A stretch of DNA of 10,232 bases from Gammaproteobacteria bacterium UBA6968 (GTDB lineage: Bacteria; Pseudomonadota; Gammaproteobacteria; Pseudomonadales; Azotimanducaceae), in assembly GCA_002450255.1 (NCBI GenBank), contig DJYW01000052.1, positions 1-10,232 of the forward strand, in the 5' to 3' direction. The notes under the pieces were generated by a model that searched no databases, had not been told where the DNA came from, and worked only from the letters and a program-made list of their open reading frames with translations. Each line of letters opens with the position of its first letter. The first letter of the stretch is position 1. This document shows positions 1 through 5,746 of the stretch, one piece after another. A program made the translations under genes and the position numbers.

Positions 1-1020
1 GCGCAGACCCAAGCTGATCTGCTCTATTACCAGCTTGCCGGGCTGCAACAGCAGCAAACTACTGATGAAGTCGCCGCGGTGATCACGAGTCAGCTAAGCA
101 ACACTCAATTGGGCTTACTCCTGGGTATCTGCGAAGCGCTGCCACTCAAAGTGCGGTGTTTTATTGACCGCGCTCTGCTGGCGCACCCGCAACAGATGAG
201 CAACGACAGTTATCACGTTCTCGATCTAGGCTTACATCAAAGTGTGCTCAGCCGTGTCGCGATGGAGCAGCAAACTTTGCGTGTGATAGAGCATAAAGCC
301 CTCCCCAACCTAGGGCTATTTACCATCGTCGACGGTTGGCTGAATCAAATAGCCGACGTCTGTATCCAAAACAGCCGATTTGACCCCCTGCATAATGCCG
401 CTGGAGAACAAAGCCTATTTGACCAGATTTACGCCTGGCTGCAGCAGGAGCAGGGCGGCAACCTAAACGTCAGCGTGATGCACAATGGCGCGAGCAGAAA
501 CATAGAGGTAACCACACAAGAGCTATCTGCGACGTTACAGAAGCGTATCGACCAAGAACTGTTCAGCGCAGTAGGCGCGTTACAACTGACCGCCACCAGC
601 AATCATTTGCCAGGCCTTCAAAATCTGATAAAAAGCATTATGAATAACACCCAAATAGTTGATTTAAATCACTATTTGAGAAATGCCATCTCGATTCACG
701 AAAACGCTAGTGAGGCTCAGGTTGAACGAATTAGCGAGCTCAATATGCAACGCACCGAGGCATCGCTAAGCGCGCCAGCTATCGCTAACAATGAGGACGC
801 TAGCGGCGCCGCCAAGGTGCCTGCTACGCACCTGCTGCTTGGCAGCACAGCGAAACCCCTCACTCACGCAGACTTCAATGCGTTCCTAGATGCAGATGGT
901 TTGTTAAGGCCGCAAACCACTGCCCTGATAAATGGTGCGGCACCGATCAGTGCGCGCCTCGCCGCGGGTGATCACGTTCAATTTGGCGATGCCACCTGGC
1001 TCGCTATCAGTGCGAGTTAA
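1..1020 (+). CDS. Hsp70/DnaK-like (actin-fold) protein with degenerate ATPase motifs, 5' partial
   Basis: The frame is open from base 1 to the TAA at 1018-1020 (339 residues visible), so the true start is left of the window; the GTG at 79 is an internal valine. Several blocks align by eye, in order, with the Hsp70 nucleotide-binding domain. Residues 23-45 (EVAAVITSQLSNTQ... then LPLKV) match the 'EAVITVPAYFNDAQR... GLEV' block. VLDLGLHQSV (73-82) sits where DnaK has the phosphate-2 loop DLGGGTFD. An NLG/DPL-containing stretch (about 103-131) matches 'HLGGEDFD... DPLAMQRL'. TATSNHLPGLQ (197-207) sits where the adenosine motif VGGxTRMPxVQ lies. The glycines and threonine of both nucleotide motifs are lost, so ATP hydrolysis is doubtful. 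The last ~65 residues form a separate segment (INGAAPISARLAAGD...) faintly like the end of an FHA domain. The gene leads into the vWA genes after 9 bp. Alternative: another actin-fold protein. The fold call is inference. Confidence 0.7.
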   Translation, partial: AQTQADLLYYQLAGLQQQQTTDEVAAVITSQLSNTQLGLLLGICEALPLKVRCFIDRALLAHPQQMSNDSYHVLDLGLHQSVLSRVAMEQQTLRVIEHKALPNLGLFTIVDGWLNQIADVCIQNSRFDPLHNAAGEQSLFDQIYAWLQQEQGGNLNVSVMHNGASRNIEVTTQELSATLQKRIDQELFSAVGALQLTATSNHLPGLQNLIKSIMNNTQIVDLNHYLRNAISIHENASEAQVERISELNMQRTEASLSAPAIANNEDASGAAKVPATHLLLGSTAKPLTHADFNAFLDADGLLRPQTTALINGAAPISARLAAGDHVQFGDATWLAISAS

Positions 1021-1029
1021 CGTATAGCC

Positions 1030-2118
1030 ATGGCTCAAGCACGCCGACTCACCACATTTTCGCTGTCTTTTCTAGACGTGATGTCGTGCGGATTCGGTGC
1101 GGTGGTCCTGATTTTTTTGTTGCTTAACCATGCCTCCAAAGAAGAACAAAAGGTGGTGAATAAGGATCAACTGGCAGAAATCAGACTGCTGGATTACCAA
1201 GTCCAAGAAGGTGAAAAAGAACTCTTTGAACTGCTTGAGACCACAACTGAAATCAATCGCCAACTGGAGCGCACAGATAGCCAAGTGGCGCGCGTTGAAT
1301 CCCAGCTAGAAAGCCAAACAGAGGCTTTGGAAACTCTTGAGACCGACGCCCAAGCCACGCTTGAGAACGTCAATCGACTGCGCTCCGACCTGGACAGCAG
1401 ACAGGACGAGGTGCAAAAGCTGCAAGCGCTGAAGGCAGCCGCAGATGGCACCCAGCTGCGCGCCATAGAGGGCGAAGGCGATCGGCAGTATTTAACGGGC
1501 ATGAAGGTCGGCGGACGCAATATCGTGATCGTGATTGATACGTCAACCAGCATGTTGGATGACACGCTAGTGAACGTCTTAAGACGGCGCAACATGGCGC
1601 CAGAGCGCCAACAGCAGGCACCAAAGTGGCAACGCGCGCTGCGCACAGTGGATTGGTTAGCGGCGCAACTGCCACTAGACGCGGAAATTCAGCTGTATGC
1701 TTTCAATGAGAAGGCTGCGAGTTTGCTTGGAGACGGCGCGATGGACTGGCAGCCGATGGGTGATGGGTCCACTCTAAATCGCGGCATTGAGCGTCTCGCG
1801 GAAGAGATTCCTAGCGGAGGCACCAATCTAGAGGGACTGATTCTTGCGATACGCGAGCTTTCACCGATTCCAGATAATGTCTATTTCATTACCGACGGCC
1901 TACCCACGCGAGGTGAATCGCCGCCACGCCAAGCGACAGTTGATGGCAAACGTCGTATGCGACTATTTACCGAAGCAGTATCGCGATTGCCCCGGCAGAT
2001 TCCGGTCAATGTCATCTTGTTTCCAATGGAAGGAGATTTCATGGCGGGGGCCGCCTGGTGGCAGTTGGCTCGCGCCAGCGGCGGCGCATTTATTTCACCG
2101 TCCTGGGATTGGCCGTAA
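1030..2118 (+). CDS. Membrane-anchored vWA-domain protein with ExbD/TolR-like transmembrane aspartate (first paralogue)
   Basis: 362 residues. The N-terminus is basic (MAQARR), followed by one hydrophobic helix at about residues 10-32 containing SFLDVMSCGFGA, with Asp16 near its start. Residues about 36-140 are polar, rich in Glu/Gln/Leu and read as coiled coil. A vWA domain follows from about residue 162: a hydrophobic strand, then the metal-site motif DTSTS (170-174), GGTN (263-266, supplying the usual MIDAS Thr265) and FITDG (286-290, Asp289). All MIDAS elements are present, so divalent-metal-dependent protein binding is expected. The topology should be N-in/C-out, placing the vWA domain in the periplasm. 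An aspartate at the head of a single N-terminal helix is the hallmark of ExbD/TolR/MotB, so this may be a stator-like subunit; that is inference. The ATG lies 9 bp after the preceding stop without a clear Shine-Dalgarno, suggesting coupling. The stop overlaps the next start (TAATG). Confidence 0.88.
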   Translation: MAQARRLTTFSLSFLDVMSCGFGAVVLIFLLLNHASKEEQKVVNKDQLAEIRLLDYQVQEGEKELFELLETTTEINRQLERTDSQVARVESQLESQTEALETLETDAQATLENVNRLRSDLDSRQDEVQKLQALKAAADGTQLRAIEGEGDRQYLTGMKVGGRNIVIVIDTSTSMLDDTLVNVLRRRNMAPERQQQAPKWQRALRTVDWLAAQLPLDAEIQLYAFNEKAASLLGDGAMDWQPMGDGSTLNRGIERLAEEIPSGGTNLEGLILAIRELSPIPDNVYFITDGLPTRGESPPRQATVDGKRRMRLFTEAVSRLPRQIPVNVILFPMEGDFMAGAAWWQLARASGGAFISPSWDWP

Positions 2119-3107
2119 TGGCTCGTGGTCGCCGCGAAGTCGCGGAATTTTCCGTTTCGTTTCTGGACGTCATTTGCTGCGGCTTTGGTGCTGTTATCTT
2201 GTTGCTCATGGTGACTCGTATTCTGGAACCACAACTACTCGAGGCGAGCCAAGTCGACCTTTCTGAGCAGGTCGCGGCACGCGAAGCCGCTCTGTTTGAA
2301 ATACGCGGCCAAATCAAAGAGCTACGTCGCCAAATGGTCGAGGAGTCGAATGATCTCGAAGCAGAGTTAACCCAATTAGCTGCACTGCAAACTGAGCTAG
2401 AGGCCGTGCTAGGCCGGTTCGATACCTTGTCTGAGTCACAGCAGGAAATTTCCCAGGAAAATCTGCAGCTTGCCGCTGCAAGGCAATCGTTGACAGACGA
2501 GATGGAACGCTTGCTGGGGCTCGATTTCCGCCGGGACTCGGGCCTGGTAGGCGGAATCACCGTGGATTCCGAGTACATAATTTTCATCATCGACACATCC
2601 GGCAGCATGCAATCAGCGGCATGGAATCAGGCCGTACGCAAGGTGAGCGAAACTCTCGCTATTTATCCTCAGGTGAAAGGCATCCAGGTCATGAACGACA
2701 TGGGCGATTACATGTTTCCTCGCTTTCGCGGCCAATGGATTGATGACAGCCAACAACGACGTAACGAGATCATCTCGCGACTACGCACTTGGGCACCGTT
2801 CAGCAACTCCAGCCCTGTGGAGGGCATCCGAGCAGCCATTCAAACATTTTATGATCCTGACAAACGTATCAGCCTGTATGTATTCGGCGACGACTACACC
2901 GGTGATTCAATTGAATCTGTGGTCGAGGCCGTAGACCGGTTAAATACCGCAGATGACAGTGGCCGACGCTTGGTACGTATCCACGCGGTGGGCTTTCCAG
3001 TGTATATTGATCGACCCAACGCGCGCGTCTATCGCTTTGCTGCGCTTATGCGGGAGCTCGCCTACCGCAACGATGGCACCTTCGTCGGGCTGACCGAATA
3101 TCAATAA
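2118..3107 (+). CDS. Membrane-anchored vWA-domain protein with ExbD/TolR-like transmembrane aspartate (second paralogue)
   Basis: 329 residues. I chose the ATG at 2118, which overlaps the previous stop as TAATG. From there the protein begins MARGRREVAEFSVSFLDV, matching its neighbour's start; the upstream in-frame ATG at 2058 would add 20 unrelated residues read from inside the neighbour's vWA domain. The single helix (about 11-32) contains SFLDVICCGFGA with Asp17. A Glu/Gln-rich coiled coil covers about 45-132, and a vWA domain starts at about 150: strand YIIFIID, MIDAS motif DTSGS (159-163), then FGDD (256-259) where the other copy has ITDG. The third MIDAS element is altered: SNSSP (229-233) replaces GGTN, so Ser rather than Thr would have to complete the metal site. 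With the first copy it looks like a diverged tandem duplication, perhaps a heterodimer pair. No strong ribosome site precedes it; translation is probably coupled. Confidence 0.87.
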   Translation: MARGRREVAEFSVSFLDVICCGFGAVILLLMVTRILEPQLLEASQVDLSEQVAAREAALFEIRGQIKELRRQMVEESNDLEAELTQLAALQTELEAVLGRFDTLSESQQEISQENLQLAAARQSLTDEMERLLGLDFRRDSGLVGGITVDSEYIIFIIDTSGSMQSAAWNQAVRKVSETLAIYPQVKGIQVMNDMGDYMFPRFRGQWIDDSQQRRNEIISRLRTWAPFSNSSPVEGIRAAIQTFYDPDKRISLYVFGDDYTGDSIESVVEAVDRLNTADDSGRRLVRIHAVGFPVYIDRPNARVYRFAALMRELAYRNDGTFVGLTEYQ

Positions 3108-3117
3108 TGCCGACTCA

Positions 3118-3879
3118 GTGACGACCCATTTAACCCTATTCGATATCCAACACATTATGCCAACTGCATCTACTGACCGATTGCCAATGCGTCCTAGCGC
3201 ACCCTCTTTAAATGCCACTAATGCCGCGCCGAAATCAAATCCGCGTCGCTTGTGGGGACTGGTCCTGCTGCTTGTGACTACGCTGCTTAACAGCGCTTGT
3301 GGCAGTCGTAACATAGAGCTGACCAACAGCTTCCCCGTGCCCTTGATTCAACCGGTGCCTGCCGCAATCGGGGTGCACCTACCGCCGGAGCTTCTCAATT
3401 TCACCCACGCCGAGTCTCTGGGTAACGACTCCGTCGCCATCAGTGTCGGCGGCGTGCAGCAGCGTTTGTTTCAGCGGTTATCCGGTGCTGCTTTTGCCGA
3501 TATGGTGATGCTCGAAGGGTTGCAGCCGATGCCTGATCTGGACGGTATTCTGGAGCCGGAAATCAAAGACTTTCAGCTATCCACCCCGGCGCAAACCCGC
3601 TCTGACTATTACGAGGTTTGGATACGTTTTCAGCTGCATCTATACGATTCCGAAGCGAACCTGGTTGGCAGCATTGACCTGCCTGCTTACGGCAAGGCCA
3701 ATAAAAATAACTTTGGCAACATTTCCAACGGGCTTTACGCTGCGACGGTTGCCGCTTGTCGCGATGCCATGGCCTACTTTAGCTTGAACTTTCGGCGCGA
3801 ACCGCTGTTTAAACAGTGGTTGGCCAAGCCACCAAATACGAGTCCGGTTAACGGCGTGCAGCCAGGAGATCCCTCATGA
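3118..3879 (+). CDS. Predicted lipoprotein of unknown function (first of two)
   Basis: 253 residues from the GTG at 3118, the first possible start after the in-frame TGA at 3091. ATG at 3157 and ATG at 3187 are alternatives and no start has a clear ribosome site. A type II signal peptide is plain: basic RR at 43-44, hydrophobic LWGLVLLLVTTLL, then lipobox LNSAC with Cys61 as the lipidated residue. Starting at 3187 would give a signal peptide of more ordinary length (37 residues before Cys). The mature part (~190 residues) lacks a domain I can name. Its C-terminal half, with YEVWIRFQLHLYDSEANLVG followed by a long Ala-rich helix, has the alternating pattern of small periplasmic lipoproteins such as YajG or LptE; this is a resemblance only. 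The residue after Cys is Gly, not Asp, so outer-membrane sorting is expected by the Lol rule. It is coupled to the next lipoprotein by ATGA. Confidence 0.8.
   Translation: MTTHLTLFDIQHIMPTASTDRLPMRPSAPSLNATNAAPKSNPRRLWGLVLLLVTTLLNSACGSRNIELTNSFPVPLIQPVPAAIGVHLPPELLNFTHAESLGNDSVAISVGGVQQRLFQRLSGAAFADMVMLEGLQPMPDLDGILEPEIKDFQLSTPAQTRSDYYEVWIRFQLHLYDSEANLVGSIDLPAYGKANKNNFGNISNGLYAATVAACRDAMAYFSLNFRREPLFKQWLAKPPNTSPVNGVQPGDPS
3864..3868 (+). promoter_or_regulatory. Shine-Dalgarno site of the second lipoprotein gene
   Basis: AGGAG lies 7 nt before the ATG at 3876 and within the end of the preceding gene. It is the only strong ribosome site seen in the left-hand cluster, so this cistron may be translated independently of coupling. 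Confidence 0.75.
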
Positions 3880-4574
3880 AAGACTTTCGTCCCAAACAGT
3901 TTGCTCTGCTCGGCTTGTTTATCTTCCTTGCAAGCTTGCTCGGTGGCTGTGTGACCGCAACAGTGCAGGAAATGCGTGAGAGCGCCACTGGCTTAACCGG
4001 CGATGAGGCCGTTGTTGTCATCGGCCGCCGCAGTCGACCGTCACCCCAAGAAACCGAATTCGATTTCATTCAATGCGTTGCCAAAGACCTGCAATCCGGC
4101 AGCGGTGGTATTACGGTAATTTCGGAACAACAGTTTATGGACGCCACCTTCCCCTGGTTCGAGCCGCGCACTGCGCCAGAAAGAACCAGCGATCTGCCGG
4201 CCCTGTTGGAAGAACCGCTGCTTGCAGAGCGTTTGGAGGAGATTGGACTTAAATATTTGGTTTGGATTGAAGGTCAGACCATTCGCACTTCTTCAGCCGG
4301 ATCGTTGGGCTGCACCGTATCCGGTGCGGGCGGCGGCTGTTTCGGCTTCCTGACCTGGGAGAACGATGCATCATACGAAGCGACTGTCTGGGATACGAAA
4401 AAAGTGCGTTCAGTGGGACGCGTTTCTTCCGATGCCGCCGGTACCAGCTATATGCCAGCCTTGATTATTCCCATTCCGATCATTGCGCAGGTCAAAAACA
4501 ACGCCTGCGACGGCTTAGCCACCCAGCTTCGGACGTTTATGACTGAAACAGCCGGGGCGGGCTCCAGCGGCTAA
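3876..4574 (+). CDS. Predicted lipoprotein of unknown function (second of two)
   Basis: 232 residues. The ATG overlaps the previous stop (ATGA) and has a good AGGAG 7 nt upstream. The signal peptide is clear: MKDFRPK, a hydrophobic run, then lipobox LLGGC with Cys25. Val follows the Cys, so outer-membrane sorting is expected. The mature part has four cysteines: Cys67, Cys146, Cys155 and Cys211. The middle two flank a glycine-rich loop (GCTVSGAGGGCFGF), suggesting disulphides in an exported protein. A strand-rich section after it (YEATVWDTKKVRSVGRVS) leads to a hydrophobic stretch (YMPALIIPIPIIAQV, 192-206) and a final helix. I do not recognise a named family. Context places it at the end of the Hsp70-like/vWA cluster, with a likely envelope role in the same machine. 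Its stop codon overlaps that of the convergent methyltransferase gene. Confidence 0.82.
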   Translation: MKDFRPKQFALLGLFIFLASLLGGCVTATVQEMRESATGLTGDEAVVVIGRRSRPSPQETEFDFIQCVAKDLQSGSGGITVISEQQFMDATFPWFEPRTAPERTSDLPALLEEPLLAERLEEIGLKYLVWIEGQTIRTSSAGSLGCTVSGAGGGCFGFLTWENDASYEATVWDTKKVRSVGRVSSDAAGTSYMPALIIPIPIIAQVKNNACDGLATQLRTFMTETAGAGSSG

Positions 4575-5200
4575 CGCGGACGGACTTCGACCACTTCGCC
4601 GATGTGGCGGTCGGGTTCGATGCAGTACCACTCCTGCAAAGAGACGCGGCTCTTTGCACCGACCTTGTCACAAAATTCGTAAAACGTCGGCCTGCCAGGG
4701 TCAGCGATTATGACTCGCTTGGTGCCATTCTTGAGTGCTCGCCAGGTCATTTTCACCAATGGATCGACCAGAGAATCCCAGAAACAGACGTCACTACCGA
4801 CAATCACGTTCTGCTCTCCTAACAGGTTCCCCGGCATTTTAGTGAAGTCACGACACCGCTTGCGAACCTCGACCGAGTTAATTTCAGCCAACACATTGAG
4901 ATAAGGAAACACCGCTGGATCTAAATCAACTGCTGTTACCTTAGCGTTGAAATGGTTTCCCGCAAAAATAGCAACGCCGCCCCAACCACAGCCTATCTCC
5001 ATAAACGTGCTGTTTTTCTTAATGGGATTGTGGCTTAGATAATCCATCATGACGAAAGCCGACTCCCAGGTGCGATCACCATGCACTGATGGCTTATATC
5101 TCTTGTTTAAAGCTTTGATTAGCCTGTGCTTTTTTTTCAACAAAAAAAGCCCGTAAGCGTAATCGATATGCGGTTCAGGCAGGCGTTCGAGCCGTGGCAT
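4571..5200 (-). CDS. Class I SAM-dependent methyltransferase, METTL20/METTL21-like (probable protein lysine methyltransferase)
   Basis: 209 residues, usual size for a single Rossmann methyltransferase. The ATG at 5200 is the only start after an in-frame TGA five codons upstream, and GAGAG lies about 9 nt before it. SAM-binding motif I is MEIGCGWGG (67-75); motif II ends VTAVDLDP (88-95), with Asp92 or Asp94 in position to hold the ribose. GSDVCFWDS (135-143) contains a D-x-x-F sequence, the post-II motif of the seven-beta-strand (family 16) lysine methyltransferases. ADPGRPTFYEF (166-176) resembles the DPGR segment of ETFB lysine methyltransferase (METTL20). By that likeness it would methylate a lysine of a cytosolic protein, perhaps ETF-beta; the substrate is a guess, and a small-molecule methyltransferase is not excluded. 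It is convergent with the lipoprotein gene and divergent from suf. Its 5' region has unusual repeat structure (5128-5150 and 5149-5258). Confidence 0.85.
   Translation of the reverse strand: MPRLERLPEPHIDYAYGLFLLKKKHRLIKALNKRYKPSVHGDRTWESAFVMMDYLSHNPIKKNSTFMEIGCGWGGVAIFAGNHFNAKVTAVDLDPAVFPYLNVLAEINSVEVRKRCRDFTKMPGNLLGEQNVIVGSDVCFWDSLVDPLVKMTWRALKNGTKRVIIADPGRPTFYEFCDKVGAKSRVSLQEWYCIEPDRHIGEVVEVRPR
5128..5150. repeat. A/T-tract inverted repeat inside the methyltransferase gene
   Basis: GC plus seven T pairs perfectly with seven A plus GC (arms 5128-5136 and 5142-5150, 5-nt loop). On the coding (minus) strand it appears as a T7 run and an A8 run at codons 18-24, the A8 run encoding three lysines. 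It may simply reflect codon choice, but it is a slippery sequence near the start of the gene. Confidence 0.7.
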
Positions 5201-5258
5201 TGAGTTATTCTCTCATCAGATTATTGAGCACGTTCTATGGCACCCGACGCTTACGGGC
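5149..5258. repeat. 12-bp inverted repeat flanking the methyltransferase start
   Basis: GCCCGTAAGCGT at 5149-5160 is the exact reverse complement of ACGCTTACGGGC at 5247-5258. The 86-bp interval holds the methyltransferase start codon (5198-5200) and its ribosome site. If the transcript begins upstream of 5258, the arms could pair and enclose the translation start. A chance match is possible. Confidence 0.55.
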
Positions 5259-5746
5259 CTTAAGTAAGCAATACGAATGCCTGTTTAGCTGTCCGGGAGC
5301 GAAGCTCGCTACGGCTGGCCGCGCACTTGTGAGTATCGACGGCAAATCGGTCGGGATAGTAACCGATGCAACCCCCAAAGAGACAGGAGAAGGACCAGAG
5401 GAGTCACAATAGAGAGGGCTCAGGACACCGCATTTTTGAGGGTGAATGTTGCGACACATGTGGTCGAAGCGATAGCGATATCAGTTACGGCATAGGCTGC
5501 GTTATCAGGTCTGACCGAAATTTCACGAAACTGAGCAGTTCTCTGTTCGATACTCCCCTTGGTTATTGCGTATGTGCCCCGATATTTACAACATCCGTGG
5601 CAGCCGCATGTGGCTCCGAAGTTAAGTTTTCGTTCGAGACGGCGGAGCGTATGATACGGATCTTGTTCCACCTATTTTCCGGGCGGTCTAAAGACCACTC
5701 CACGCTACCCCACCATACCGATCCACTTTAATTTAGAGGTCAGTCA
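5201..5746. other. Intergenic region between the divergent methyltransferase and suf genes
   Basis: 546 bp with no gene I can support. Open frames exist on both strands (for example 5366-5731 plus and 5420-5671 minus), but they overlap each other, lack ribosome sites and encode no recognisable domain. Small hairpin-forming sequences are visible: AGCGA/TCGCT at 5298-5310, ATCGGT/ACCGAT at 5346-5367, and GGTCT/AGACC at 5685-5696. The region must hold promoters for both flanking transcripts, yet no good -35/-10 pair or convincing IscR, Fur or OxyR site could be picked by eye. A decayed regulator gene or a small RNA remains possible. Confidence 0.6.
5735..5739 (+). promoter_or_regulatory. Shine-Dalgarno site fixing the GTG start of sufB
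   Basis: AGAGG lies 7 nt before the GTG at 5747. No ATG occurs in frame until codon 68, inside conserved sequence, so this site together with the GTG sets the start. Confidence 0.7.

Noticed and set aside
79..81. GTG at 79 as the start of the Hsp70-like gene
   Set aside because: The frame is open to base 1 and the residues before it continue the Hsp70-like alignment, so the gene is cut by the window edge.
1194..1646. Long open frames on the minus strand opposite the vWA genes
   Set aside because: Ser/Arg-rich antisense translations typical of shadow frames, with no domain and a well-supported gene on the other strand.
2058..2117. Longer start for the second vWA protein at the ATG at 2058
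   Set aside because: It would add 20 residues from inside the neighbour's coding region with no likeness to the paralogue; the TAATG start at 2118 gives matching N-termini.
5551..5575. Possible IscR type 2 site (CCCCTTGGTT)
   Set aside because: Only the CCCYT and GTT portions fit; the flanking positions and second half-site fail.
5628..5648. tRNA T-loop-like GTTCGAGAC
   Set aside because: Flanking bases do not form a T stem and no acceptor or anticodon arm is present.
5420..5671. 83-codon minus-strand open frame in the intergenic region
   Set aside because: No family likeness and no ribosome site seen; kept only as a possible remnant.
5664..5692. Possible sigma-70 promoter (TTGTTC, 18 bp, TCTAAA)
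   Set aside because: Three of six and four of six matches are too weak to call by eye.
5366..5731. 121-codon plus-strand open frame before sufB
   Set aside because: Cys-rich product without a recognisable domain, no ribosome site, and overlapped by an equally long-looking minus frame; probably chance.
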